Source: Natrinema marinum (GTDB lineage: Archaea; Halobacteriota; Halobacteria; Halobacteriales; Natrialbaceae). From it: a stretch of DNA of 64,000 nt. Position 1 is the first letter of the stretch. Each line of letters opens with the position of its first letter. The notes under the pieces were generated by a model. That model worked only from the letters and a program-made list of their open reading frames with translations. It was not told where the DNA came from and made no database searches. The position numbers and the translations under genes are program-made. The stretch is from positions 3,348,001 through 3,412,000 of the forward strand of contig NZ_CP100763.1 in assembly GCF_024296685.1 (NCBI RefSeq), given 5' to 3'. Shown piece by piece: positions 1 to 9,029 of the stretch.

Positions 1-2
1 CG

Positions 3-653
3 CGGGAGATGGAAAACGTCGAGCCGGTCGCCGACGCGATCAACGAGAGCGACCGACCGGGCGAGGCGCTGGCGATCGAGTGCGACGTGACCGACCGCGA
101 GGCGGTCCAGGAGATGATCGACGAGACCGTCGACGAGTTCGGCGGCCTCGACATCCTGATCAACAACGCGGGGGCGAGCTTTCAGGCGCCACCCTCGGAA
201 ATTAGCGAGAACGGCTGGAAGACGATCGTCGACATCAACCTCCACGGCACCTTCCACTGCTCGCAACTCGCCGTCGAGTATATGCGGGACAACGGCGGCG
301 GCCGGATCGTCAACTTCGCCAGCGTCGCGGGCACCCGGGGCTCGAAGACGATGAGCCACTACGGCGCGGCCAAAGCCGGCGTCGTCAACTTCACCACCTC
401 CTCCGCGGCCGACTGGGCCGAAGACGGCGTCTGGGTCAACTGCATCGCGCCCGGCCTCGTCGCGACGGAGGGCGTCCGCACCCAGATGGGCGTCGAGGAC
501 GACGCCGACGAGATCGCCCGCACCTCACCGGACCGCACCATCGGCAAACCCGAGGAGGTCGCGGACCTCGCGCAGTTCCTCGCCAGTCCGGCTTCCTCCT
601 ACATGGTCGGCGAGACGGTCGAGATCAAGGGGCTCCCGCGTCTCGGCGAGTAG
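3..653 (+). CDS. SDR-family oxidoreductase, 5' end cut by window edge
   Basis: Short-chain dehydrogenase/reductase, probably an NAD(P)-dependent 3-oxoacyl- or 3-hydroxyacyl-type reductase. The visible part contains the NNAG structural motif, a catalytic Ser in the NFASVAG stretch and the catalytic YxxxK in SHYGAAKAG. The N-terminal glycine-rich TGxxxGIG dinucleotide loop is absent. The frame is open through the first bases of the window, so the true start lies upstream and the Met at position 9 is internal. It precedes a co-directional acyl-CoA ligase by about 100 bases, which fits a role in acyl-CoA metabolism. The substrate cannot be told from the sequence. Confidence 0.9.
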   Translation, partial: REMENVEPVADAINESDRPGEALAIECDVTDREAVQEMIDETVDEFGGLDILINNAGASFQAPPSEISENGWKTIVDINLHGTFHCSQLAVEYMRDNGGGRIVNFASVAGTRGSKTMSHYGAAKAGVVNFTTSSAADWAEDGVWVNCIAPGLVATEGVRTQMGVEDDADEIARTSPDRTIGKPEEVADLAQFLASPASSYMVGETVEIKGLPRLGE

Positions 654-716
654 GCCGACCGGACTCGAGACACTCCCCTTGGGGACCCGAAACACGTCCT
701 CTGTTACCACCACCCG

Positions 717-725
717 TATATTTTT
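717..725 (+). promoter_or_regulatory. TATA box for the acyl-CoA ligase
   Basis: The AT-rich run TATATTTTT lies about 30 bases before the ATG at 752. This is the spacing expected of an archaeal TATA box driving a nearly leaderless transcript. No Shine-Dalgarno sequence is seen in front of that ATG. Confidence 0.5.
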
Positions 726-751
726 CATCCCGAACGACAAACGCGGGGCAC

Positions 752-2332
752 ATGGAACTCGATGTCGTCCCCGCAGAGACGCTTTTAGAGGCCCCCTACG
801 ATGGGAACGTCGCACACCTGCTCGAGCGAGCGATAGCGGACGAGCCGGACGCGCTCGCGATCGAACACGCCGGCGAAACGATCACCTACCGCGAGTTCGG
901 CGACCGCGTCGAGCGCTTCGCCGACGGGCTTCGGGAACTCGGCCTCGAGGCCGGCGACCGGGTCGGGCTCTACATGCCTAATGGCATTCCCTTCTGCACT
1001 GCAGTCTGGGCCTGCTGTCACGCCGGGGTCATCGCGAGCCCGCTGAACCCCGAGTACCGCCGTCGTGAGATCGCCTACCAGCTCGAGCACGCTGACGCGA
1101 AGGCGGTCCTCGTCGAGGGCGAGCCCGACGACTACGTCGTCGAGGCCGTCGCCGACCTCGAGACGGAGATCGTCGCCACGACCTCCGGCGGCGACTACCG
1201 GTCGCTGCCGGAACTGGGCGCGGCCGACGCCGACCCGGACGTGGTCGACCGCGAGGACGACGACGTGTTGCTCCAGCCCTACACCTCGGGGACGACGGGC
1301 AAACCGAAGGGCGTCCTGCTGACCCACCGCAACTTTCGGGTCCAGATCGCCCAGAGCGTCTCGAGTTACAGCGCCGGCCCGATCGAGGGCGACGGGATCA
1401 TCGTCCTGCCGATGTACCACATCACCGGGATGCTCGGCATGATGTCCTCGCTGTGTGCCGGTCGGACGCTGCACCTGCTTCGCCCCGACCAGTGGGACCC
1501 GGAACTGGTCCTCGAGAAGTTAGACGAACACGACATTCCGGCCTTCGTCGGGGTCGCCGCGATGTTCGTCGACCTGCTCGACGCCCACGAGCCCGACGAG
1601 TACGACCTGTCGACGCTGATCAAGGCGGGGCAGGGCGGGGACAAGCTCCCGAAGCCGACACAGGAGCAGTTCGAGGAGGCGTTCGACGTCCCGCTCTCTG
1701 AGGGGTACGGGCTGACGGAGACGACCGCGACGAGCCACACCATCCGGTGGTCGTCCCTTGGCAACCGGCCCGGGAGCGTCGGCCAGCCGGTTGGCCACAC
1801 GCGCTCGAAGGTCGTCGACGAGGAAGGGAACGAACTCGGCGCTGGCGAGGAAGGCGAGATCCTCATCGCTGGCCCACAGGTCATGAAGGGATACTACGAG
1901 AACCCCGAGGCGAACGACGACGTCTTCACCGAGGACGGCTTCTTCCGCACCGGCGACATCGGTATGCGAGACGAGGACAACTACTACTACATCAAGGGTC
2001 GCGAGAAGGAGATGATCCTGACCGCGGGGTACAACGTCTATCCGCGCGAGGTCGAGAACCTACTCTACGAACACCCCGACATCCACGAGGCCGCGGTCTT
2101 CGGGCTCCCCGACGAGCGCCGCGGCGAGACCGTCGCGGCCGCGATCACGCCCAAGGAGGGCGCGGAACTGACCGAGGACGATGTCGAGGAGTACGTCCTC
2201 GGGGAACTCGCCCCCTATAAACATCCTCGCGTCGTCGAGATCCGGCGCGAACTCCCGAAGACCGGCAGCGGCAAGATCCGCAAGACGGAACTGCAAGACG
2301 AGTTCGTCGAGGAACACGGGCTGGAATCGTGA
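752..2332 (+). CDS. AMP-dependent acyl-CoA synthetase (class I adenylate-forming)
   Basis: 526-residue ANL-superfamily ligase that would activate a carboxylic acid as acyl-AMP and then acyl-CoA. The P-loop-like A3 motif YTSGTTGKPKGVLLTH starts near residue 177, GYGLTETT near 318, the hinge region GYNVYPREVE follows, and the C-terminal catalytic lysine lies in KTGSGKIRKTEL. Length and motif order are those of long- or medium-chain fatty acyl-CoA ligases. The start is supported by the TATA box about 30 bases upstream. It sits between an SDR and an MFS transporter, and two related ligases lie at 20.8 and 39.2 kb. Acyl chain specificity is unknown. Confidence 0.92.
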   Translation: MELDVVPAETLLEAPYDGNVAHLLERAIADEPDALAIEHAGETITYREFGDRVERFADGLRELGLEAGDRVGLYMPNGIPFCTAVWACCHAGVIASPLNPEYRRREIAYQLEHADAKAVLVEGEPDDYVVEAVADLETEIVATTSGGDYRSLPELGAADADPDVVDREDDDVLLQPYTSGTTGKPKGVLLTHRNFRVQIAQSVSSYSAGPIEGDGIIVLPMYHITGMLGMMSSLCAGRTLHLLRPDQWDPELVLEKLDEHDIPAFVGVAAMFVDLLDAHEPDEYDLSTLIKAGQGGDKLPKPTQEQFEEAFDVPLSEGYGLTETTATSHTIRWSSLGNRPGSVGQPVGHTRSKVVDEEGNELGAGEEGEILIAGPQVMKGYYENPEANDDVFTEDGFFRTGDIGMRDEDNYYYIKGREKEMILTAGYNVYPREVENLLYEHPDIHEAAVFGLPDERRGETVAAAITPKEGAELTEDDVEEYVLGELAPYKHPRVVEIRRELPKTGSGKIRKTELQDEFVEEHGLES

Positions 2333-2429
2333 TGGGACACGATCGGTCGAACTCTCGAGGAACCGCTACTGGACGGAACGTAGCGCTACTGGGCCCGAGA
2401 CCGCTCTCGGCGACCGCCCTCGTCCGCCG

Positions 2430-3737
2430 ATGACTGACGAGACCGCCGACTCCACGTACTCGAACGCGGAGATCCGGACGATCGCGCTCGCGGTTATCGC
2501 CGGCATCTTCTTCGGCGGGGTCGCGACGGGCGTCGCGTTCCCGACGCTGCCGCTGTTAGACGAGAAGCTGGTGATCAGCGCGATCATGCTGAGCGTGATC
2601 CTCTCGGCCAACCGCATCGCGCGGCTGTTCATGAACACGCCGGCGGGGACGATCATCGATCGGGTCGGCTCGCGCAAACCGATGATCTTCGGGCTGTTCA
2701 CCCAGGCGCTGGCTCCCTTCGGTTACATCGTCGGCCTCCACACGCCCCCGATCGATCTGGGCGTAGTGCCAGTACTCGGCGACGTGTCGCTTCCGGGCGT
2801 CGTCTTCGTCCTGGCGCGGCTGTTCTGGGGGATCGGCAGCGCGTTCGTCTTCATCGGCGCGTTCGCGACGATCACATACGTCACGACGACGAACAACCGG
2901 GGGCGGTGGGTCGGCTACATGCGCGGCGGCCAGTCGCTTGGCTTCCCGACCGGGCTCATCCTCGGGGGCATCCTGACGGACCTGGCCGATATGCAAACGG
3001 CGTTTCTCGTCGCCGGCGCGCTCGCGCTGGTCGCCGGCACCGTCGCGACGCTCGTCCTCCCGGACGTTCACGCGGGTGCGGGCTCGGAGAGCCGATCGGT
3101 GAGCCTCCGCGAGGTCCCCGCGCTGTTGGCCGGCAATCCGACCGTCGTCCTCGTCGGCTACGGGAACTTTGCCGTCCGATTCCTCTGGGGCGGCGTCATC
3201 CTCTCGACGCTCGCGAGCTACGCGAGCGTCTACGGCCTCGAGCTCTCCTTTCTCGAGGCGGCCGGAATCAGCGGCATCGTGATGGGCCTTGGCGTGCTCA
3301 CCTCGGGGTCGCTGACGATCGTCACCGGCTGGGCATCGGATCTGGTCGACGATCGGACGATTCTGACGGTGCCGGCCTTTCTGGCGATGGCGGTCGGTTT
3401 TCTGGTTATCGCCTACGTGCCAACGATCGAGGCGCTACTCGGTGCGATCGTCCTCGTCGGCGGCGGTATGGGCGCGGCCGCGCCGTCGCTGCTGGCGATC
3501 ATGGGCGATCTCACCCCCGGCGACGAACTCGGCCGGATGGGCGGTGCCTACCAGGTGATGGGCGATATCGGGCTCAGCCTGGGCCCGCTGCTGGCGATTC
3601 CGGCCGTCGAGAGCTGGTTCGGCTATCGGCTGACGTACGTCCTCTGTGCGGTGCTCGTCTTGAGTTGCTTGACGATCGTCTCGCTGCCGCTACTGCGTAA
3701 CCCCGAGGTCACCCGGACGGGAGTGAAAGCCGACTGA
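2430..3737 (+). CDS. MFS transporter
   Basis: 435-residue major facilitator superfamily permease with about 12 hydrophobic segments in two halves. The loop after the second helix carries a typical MFS basic motif, GTIIDRVGSRKP. The start was placed at the ATG that begins MTDETADSTYSN, because the longer open frame upstream overlaps the ligase gene and is Arg/Ser-rich shadow sequence. It begins about 100 bases after the ligase stop on the same strand, so co-transcription and transport of an acid or related metabolite are plausible. Nothing in the sequence fixes the substrate or direction. Confidence 0.85.
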   Translation: MTDETADSTYSNAEIRTIALAVIAGIFFGGVATGVAFPTLPLLDEKLVISAIMLSVILSANRIARLFMNTPAGTIIDRVGSRKPMIFGLFTQALAPFGYIVGLHTPPIDLGVVPVLGDVSLPGVVFVLARLFWGIGSAFVFIGAFATITYVTTTNNRGRWVGYMRGGQSLGFPTGLILGGILTDLADMQTAFLVAGALALVAGTVATLVLPDVHAGAGSESRSVSLREVPALLAGNPTVVLVGYGNFAVRFLWGGVILSTLASYASVYGLELSFLEAAGISGIVMGLGVLTSGSLTIVTGWASDLVDDRTILTVPAFLAMAVGFLVIAYVPTIEALLGAIVLVGGGMGAAAPSLLAIMGDLTPGDELGRMGGAYQVMGDIGLSLGPLLAIPAVESWFGYRLTYVLCAVLVLSCLTIVSLPLLRNPEVTRTGVKAD

Positions 3738-3868
3738 ACGAGGCGGTGACCCGCGTCCACGCAAGGGCGAACGCGGGGCCGTCGGGCTCACCGGCGCGAT
3801 TCCGCGACGAAGCCTACTCACGTGCGCGAAGCTTTCATGTGTAGTCGCGACTATTGGTATGTATTATC

Positions 3869-5410
3869 ATGACAAAGGAGCGCATATCGGGGGCGGTCGC
3901 CCGGGTGCGTCCGTGGCTTCCCGCGGTCGCCGTGGCGCTCGCCGCCGGACTCGCCGCCGTCGGGGGCTCGTACCTCTTCGTCGGCCGACGGCCGGCGTTC
4001 GTCGCGACGCCGATCGACCGGCTCGTCGTCACCCTCAGTCCCGAGGCGCTCGTGACCTTCGCGATCACCGAACTCGGGACGCTCGGCCACCGGCTGGCCT
4101 TCCTGACGGCGATCGTGCTGACCAGTCTCGTCTTCGGACTCGCGGCCCTGCCCGGCGTCGCGCTCCTCCGAAGGGCCCCGTCCGCCGACAGCGCACTGTC
4201 CCACCAGCGGTACGTCTCCGCCGCCGGCGTGATCGTCGGAGCGGTTCTGCCGGCGGCCGTCGCGTTCGGGCTGACGCGCTCGCTGCCCTCGAGCGCCGGT
4301 GCCGCCGCCGGGGCCGCCCTCGTCGTGTTGGTGGCGGTCGGAGTCGAACGCGCTGCGACGGCGGACGCTCCCCTCGGCTCGTCGGACCGCCGGCGCGTCC
4401 TCGGGGCCGTCGGGTCGGCGATCGGCCTGAGCGCGCTCGGGCTGTTCGTCCGCGGGACCGACACTGAATCCGTGGCCTCGCCCCTCGTGATCCCCGAGGA
4501 CGCCCGACCCGAGGTTCGAACGCTGCTCACGCGCGCGAAAGACCAGTCGTTCGACGTGGAGGGGCTCGAGCCGCTGGTCAGCACGGACTTCTACCAGGTC
4601 GACATCAACAACGTCGATCCCGCCGTCGACCGCGAGGCGTGGACGCTCTCGATTACGGGGGCCGTCGAGGAGGAAGCGACGTACGATATCGCCGACCTCG
4701 AGGCGATGACACTCGAAGATCGGTTCGTCACGCTGCGCTGTGTCGGCGATCAACTCAACGGCCGGCAGATGGACACCGCCCTCTGGAGCGGCGTGTCCGT
4801 TCGGTCGCTGCTCGAGGCGGCCGGTCCTCAGGGCAACTACGTCGTCCTCAGCGGGGCCGACGGCTACTACAACGAGTTCCCGATCGAGGCGCTGTGGCCG
4901 GGACTGTTGGCCTATCGGATGAACGGGCGCCCGCTGCCACGGGGCCACGGTGCTCCGGTTCGCGCCCTCGTTCCCGGCCACTGGGGCGAGATCAACGTGA
5001 AGTGGCTGACCGAGATCGAGGTCCGCGAGGAGGAGTCGATGGGCTACTGGGAGCACCGCGGCTGGCACGGCACCGGTCCGGTCCACACCGTGGCCAAGCT
5101 CTGGCAGGTCAACCACCGCAGCGGCGGCCGCATCGAGGTGGCCGGCCACGCCTACGCCGGTACTCGAGGGATCAGCGCCGTCGAGGTATCGATCGACGGC
5201 GGCGACACCTGGACCGAGGCCGAACTGTCCGAACCACTCCCTGGTGACGATGTCTGGCGACAGTGGCGCTACGAGTACGGGGCGGCGGGGAGACACGAAG
5301 TGATCGTCCGTGCTCGAGACGGGAACGGGAACCTACAGATCCCCGAAAAAGACGGGCCGAAACCCGACGGTGCTACCGGCTGGGTTTCCGAAACCGTGGA
5401 GCCGCGGTGA
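3869..5410 (+). CDS. Membrane-anchored sulfite-oxidase-like molybdopterin enzyme
   Basis: About 513 residues. The first ~200 form several hydrophobic helices. The rest is an oxidoreductase molybdopterin-binding domain of the sulfite oxidase/YedY class, followed by a Mo-cofactor dimerisation-like domain (VEVSIDGGDTWTEAEL is typical). A Cys in VTLRCVGDQLNG, near residue 291, is at the position that ligates molybdenum in this family. The ATG at 3869 is preferred; a TTG 15 bases upstream is possible. Homologues oxidise sulfite or reduce sulfoxides. The catalytic domain probably faces outside, with electrons passed to membrane carriers. The real substrate is unknown. Confidence 0.85.
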   Translation: MTKERISGAVARVRPWLPAVAVALAAGLAAVGGSYLFVGRRPAFVATPIDRLVVTLSPEALVTFAITELGTLGHRLAFLTAIVLTSLVFGLAALPGVALLRRAPSADSALSHQRYVSAAGVIVGAVLPAAVAFGLTRSLPSSAGAAAGAALVVLVAVGVERAATADAPLGSSDRRRVLGAVGSAIGLSALGLFVRGTDTESVASPLVIPEDARPEVRTLLTRAKDQSFDVEGLEPLVSTDFYQVDINNVDPAVDREAWTLSITGAVEEEATYDIADLEAMTLEDRFVTLRCVGDQLNGRQMDTALWSGVSVRSLLEAAGPQGNYVVLSGADGYYNEFPIEALWPGLLAYRMNGRPLPRGHGAPVRALVPGHWGEINVKWLTEIEVREEESMGYWEHRGWHGTGPVHTVAKLWQVNHRSGGRIEVAGHAYAGTRGISAVEVSIDGGDTWTEAELSEPLPGDDVWRQWRYEYGAAGRHEVIVRARDGNGNLQIPEKDGPKPDGATGWVSETVEPR

Positions 5411-5587
5411 ATGTACCCGCTCACTGTCAGTCGGTCGGGGTCCGTCCGGCCGTCGTCCGACTTCCGTCTCGCGGATCGGCTGCGGTGTCTTACCGGTCGT
5501 TGCCAACGTATGATGAGTAACATAAAGTACTGGAATATATTGATGCTAAAAAGCAACGCTGGAATCTGTCTGAAAAAAACGTGAATG

Positions 5588-5597
5588 TTTATATGCC
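5588..5597 (+). promoter_or_regulatory. TATA-like promoter of the carbohydrate ABC operon
   Basis: An AT-rich block, TTTATATG, sits in a generally AT-rich 80-base stretch and lies about 26 bases before the ATG at 5616. This spacing suits a leaderless haloarchaeal transcript and helps choose between the ATGs at 5607, 5616 and 5640. Confidence 0.45.
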
Positions 5598-5615
5598 TGT
5601 AGTTGGATGATAGCA

Positions 5616-7064
5616 ATGGACAAGAGTGATTGTGAACCAATGACACGGGATAACATCAACAGGCGGCGGGTGCTTACGGGTGCTGGTGCAGGAATTACGG
5701 CAGCGATGGCAGGTTGCATCGGTGGCGGTGGGGGTGGTGACGGCGATGTCCAATTCCTAACAGACTACTACAACGACGCATGGCAAGCGCTCTGGGATGA
5801 ACTCGAGCCGGCGTTCGAAGACGAGACCGATATCCCGGTCACCATCGAGGAAGCCGGAATGTCCGGAAGCCAGGAATCGCGGCTCTCACAGCTGATTCAG
5901 GCGGGTAATCCGCCGGAAGCGAACTCATCGACGTTCGATCAGGTGGCCAATATCTGGGAGACTGGGCAACTCGAGACGACCAACGATGTCGTCTCGTCGA
6001 TCGAAGAAGTCAACGGGGAACTGAACGCCGGTGGGGCGTTCCTCGGTGAGGGGGACGAGATCTACCAGATCCCCCACGGTGTATACGTCTCGAACTTCCA
6101 GTACCGGGCCGACGTCTACGAGGCACTCGGGCTGGAGGAGCCGGAGACGTTCAGCGATATCCTCGAGAACGCGCGAGCCATCGACGAGGCCGGCGGCGAC
6201 TACGAGGACATGCGCGGCTACGGGCTCGCCGGGGCGCCGACCGGTAAGAGTCAGGACGAAATGCTCGTCATGCTCGCGAGCGCGGGGATCTCCGGTATCG
6301 GGCTTCGCTGGAAGGATCCGGAGGCACAAGACGAACTCGAGATCTGGTGGCCCGAAGACGTAGTCACCGAGGTGCTGCAGTTCGCCAAGGATATCTCCCA
6401 GTACTCCCCGGACCCAACCAGCATCGGCTGGGCCGAGTCGCTGAGCCAATGGGTGCAGGGACAGTACGGCCAGTGTTATCATCTCAACGCTTGGCCGGTC
6501 GGCGTCACCGCACAGGCGGCCGAAGCGAACGACAGCGACGGACTGCGTTTCGTCGCCGAGAACACCGAGATCATCCCGTACCCGATGCTGGACGGGGTCG
6601 ATCCGAGCGAGAACTGGCTGTCATCTCCGGCCCCCGACGGCCACCATATCTTCTCGAACTCCGGTCGTCCGGGCGACGCCAAGGAGTGGTTCGAGTGGCT
6701 CTACGCAGACAGCATGGAGCGAACGGTGAGCTTCTACGAGACGGACCCCGGTCGGTTCCTCCCGACCTACTCCGACGTGCTCGGGTCGGACGAGTTCCAG
6801 AATCAGGACATCTTCCAGGCCCACCCCCACCTGCTCGAGAAACTCCAATACGTCCAAGACGAGATCTGGGGCAACCACTACGGCAGCGTCGAGGCGGCGA
6901 ACACCTCCTCGCCCGTGACGCTGTACATGCAGCGGCAGTGGTTCTACGGCGAGATGATCAACCGCGTGATCACCGATACAAACACCGTCCAGGAGGCCTA
7001 CGAGTGGGGTTACGGCCAGCTCGAGGAGGCCTTTGCTGAGGCACAGGAATCGTTCGGCGGATAA
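5616..7064 (+). CDS. ABC transporter substrate-binding lipoprotein (CUT1-like)
   Basis: Extracellular solute-binding protein of the carbohydrate family, about 480 residues, delivering substrate to the two permeases downstream. The N-terminus has a Tat motif (NRRRVLTGAGAG) followed by a lipobox MAGC and a Gly-rich linker, so it should be exported folded and lipid-anchored. The mature part begins VQFLTDYYNDAW and runs in frame to the end. The start could be 5607, 5616 or 5640; 5616 fits the TATA spacing. It is the first gene of a complete binding protein-permease-permease-ATPase set. A frameshifted paralogue lies at 11.2 kb. A sugar or sugar derivative is the likely ligand. Confidence 0.92.
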   Translation: MDKSDCEPMTRDNINRRRVLTGAGAGITAAMAGCIGGGGGGDGDVQFLTDYYNDAWQALWDELEPAFEDETDIPVTIEEAGMSGSQESRLSQLIQAGNPPEANSSTFDQVANIWETGQLETTNDVVSSIEEVNGELNAGGAFLGEGDEIYQIPHGVYVSNFQYRADVYEALGLEEPETFSDILENARAIDEAGGDYEDMRGYGLAGAPTGKSQDEMLVMLASAGISGIGLRWKDPEAQDELEIWWPEDVVTEVLQFAKDISQYSPDPTSIGWAESLSQWVQGQYGQCYHLNAWPVGVTAQAAEANDSDGLRFVAENTEIIPYPMLDGVDPSENWLSSPAPDGHHIFSNSGRPGDAKEWFEWLYADSMERTVSFYETDPGRFLPTYSDVLGSDEFQNQDIFQAHPHLLEKLQYVQDEIWGNHYGSVEAANTSSPVTLYMQRQWFYGEMINRVITDTNTVQEAYEWGYGQLEEAFAEAQESFGG

Positions 7065-7163
7065 TCCGATCGTAGCCGGTCCCCGTTCGGTCGATTCGGA
7101 GCAGGCGAATCGTTTATGGCTAACCGTGAGATTAACATACATGCATGGAGAGGAGATCTAGAT

Positions 7164-8117
7164 ATGGCCAGTGAAACTGGAGAATCAATACGACCTGGCA
7201 GGACGTACATCCCGTGGGACGACCTGCCGGTACAGCGGGAGACGGTCGCCGGTATCGGGACCGTTCTTCCCGTCGTCGTTCTGTACTTGCTCATCGCGGT
7301 GCTCCCGGTCGCGTTCGCGTTCTGGGCATCGTTACACGATATTCACACGCTCAATCCCGAGTGGCAGTGGGCTGGCCTCGCAAACTATCGCGAGGTCCTG
7401 AATATCTCCACCTTCTGGGGATCGTTATGGCGCGGTGTCATCTACATGGTTGGGAGCACGCTCATCCAACTCTCCGTCGGGCTCTGGATGGCGCTCGTGC
7501 TCAATCGTATCACGTACGGGCAGAAGTTGCTCACCGCAGTGGTCTTTACCGCCTACCTGATCCCGACAATCATCGTCTCGCTGGTGGCACTACGAGTGTT
7601 CGACCCGCTCGGGGGCGTCTTCCAGATGATGGGTGCCGAGTGGTTCGGCCTCTGGGGTGTCAACGAGGCGCCACTCGGTTCGCGGGATTGGGCGATGGAG
7701 CTACTGATCCTCATCGGTACGTGGAAGTTCGCCGTCTTCGTCACGATCTTCACGCTCGCGCAGCTGCGAGCGATCCCGGATCGATTCTACGAGGCGGCGA
7801 AGGTCTGTGGAGCCAACCGGTGGCAGATGTTCCGCGACATTACGCTGCCGCGTCTCATGGGGATCGTGACGGTCGTCGTCTTGCTCCGTTCGGTCTTCAT
7901 GTTCAACAAGTTCGACATCATCTGGCAGCTCACCCAAGGCGGGCCCGGTAACGCAACGACGACCTTGCCAGTGCTGGCCTACAAAACGGTCTATACGGAT
8001 CAGGCATACGGGCTCGCAAACGCGATCTCCGTCGTCATGTTCCTGTTCCTGTTGGCGTCGGCAATCATCTACTTCAAACTCTTCAACCCGAGCGAAGAGG
8101 TGGAGACAACCACATGA
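7164..8117 (+). CDS. ABC sugar permease, MalF-type
   Basis: About 317-residue inner permease of a CUT1 transporter with six or so transmembrane helices. The EAA loop that contacts the ATPase is visible (YEAAKVCGANRWQMFRDI). The start at 7164 is preferred over the ATG at 7116 because a purine-rich GAGAGGAGA lies 8 bases before it. It overlaps the next permease by four bases (ATGA), indicating translational coupling. Together with 8114-8986 it forms the heterodimeric channel. Confidence 0.92.
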   Translation: MASETGESIRPGRTYIPWDDLPVQRETVAGIGTVLPVVVLYLLIAVLPVAFAFWASLHDIHTLNPEWQWAGLANYREVLNISTFWGSLWRGVIYMVGSTLIQLSVGLWMALVLNRITYGQKLLTAVVFTAYLIPTIIVSLVALRVFDPLGGVFQMMGAEWFGLWGVNEAPLGSRDWAMELLILIGTWKFAVFVTIFTLAQLRAIPDRFYEAAKVCGANRWQMFRDITLPRLMGIVTVVVLLRSVFMFNKFDIIWQLTQGGPGNATTTLPVLAYKTVYTDQAYGLANAISVVMFLFLLASAIIYFKLFNPSEEVETTT

Positions 8118-8986
8118 GTCAGAGCGAACCTCCGGGAGGCGTCTTCGGCCTCTCATACGACGGCGAGACCCGAATCATAGAAGCACTGAAATTATTCAGC
8201 ACCGCGATCATCGTCATCGTCGGCTCGTGGCCGATCTACTGGATGGCCCAGTTGGCGTTCACGGACTACGAGACGGTTGAGGACGCTGTCACCATCTTCC
8301 CCACACCGGATATTTTCACGCTGGGGAATTTCTCGGTGTTGACGGATCCGGTGATGTACACCTACATGTTCAACACGGTCGTCGTGGCTATCGGTACGAT
8401 CGTGACGGTTGTCCTCGTCTCATTGCTCGCTGGCTACGGTCTTGCGCGTCTGGACTTCCCGCAAAAGGAGAACTTCGCGCGGGTTCTCCTGATCGGGTAC
8501 CTCTTTAGTCCCATCGTCATCGGGATTCCGCTCTACCAGATCTGGCAGAGCATCGGTCTCCTCGGTGCCCGTTTCGGGCTCATCATTGCCCTGTCGGCGA
8601 TTTCGATGCCGTTCGCCGTGTGGCTAATGTGGAAGTTCATCATGACGATTCCAGAGGCTCACGAGGAGGCGGCGTGGGTCGACGGCGCATCGCGTTGGCG
8701 TGGCTTCCGCGATGTCGTCGTGCCGCAGTGCCGACCGGCGATCATCGCCGCGGCCCTGTTTGCCTTCGCGCTCGCGTGGAACGACTTCACGTTCGCGCAG
8801 ATCCTTCTGCCCCAGACTGACACCACGACGTTCGCACCCGGTATCCTCCGGGCGATGGGGCAGGCCCAGTTCCTGCCGGATGCCTACCTGATGGCGATTT
8901 CGCTGGCCATGACCGTGCCACCGCTGCTGTTCGCCTACTTCATGCAGAGCTACCTGCTGCAGGGGTTCCAGGTCAGAGCGCTCTGA
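8114..8986 (+). CDS. ABC sugar permease, MalG-type
   Basis: 290-residue second permease of the transporter. It has about six transmembrane helices and an EAA loop, HEEAAWVDGASRWRGF, near two thirds of its length. The ATG overlaps the stop of the preceding permease. The C-terminus ends in LLQGFQVRAL, close to the usual MalG ending. Downstream, the ATPase gene follows after 43 bases. Confidence 0.93.
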   Translation: MSQSEPPGGVFGLSYDGETRIIEALKLFSTAIIVIVGSWPIYWMAQLAFTDYETVEDAVTIFPTPDIFTLGNFSVLTDPVMYTYMFNTVVVAIGTIVTVVLVSLLAGYGLARLDFPQKENFARVLLIGYLFSPIVIGIPLYQIWQSIGLLGARFGLIIALSAISMPFAVWLMWKFIMTIPEAHEEAAWVDGASRWRGFRDVVVPQCRPAIIAAALFAFALAWNDFTFAQILLPQTDTTTFAPGILRAMGQAQFLPDAYLMAISLAMTVPPLLFAYFMQSYLLQGFQVRAL

Positions 8987-9029
8987 GAGTCACCAACCTT
9001 ACAACTAACACCACCAGAAACACAAACAT

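Noticed and set aside
2181-2429. An 83-residue extension of the MFS transporter
   Set aside because: It overlaps the end of the acyl-CoA ligase in another frame and is Ser/Arg-rich, unlike a transporter N-terminus.
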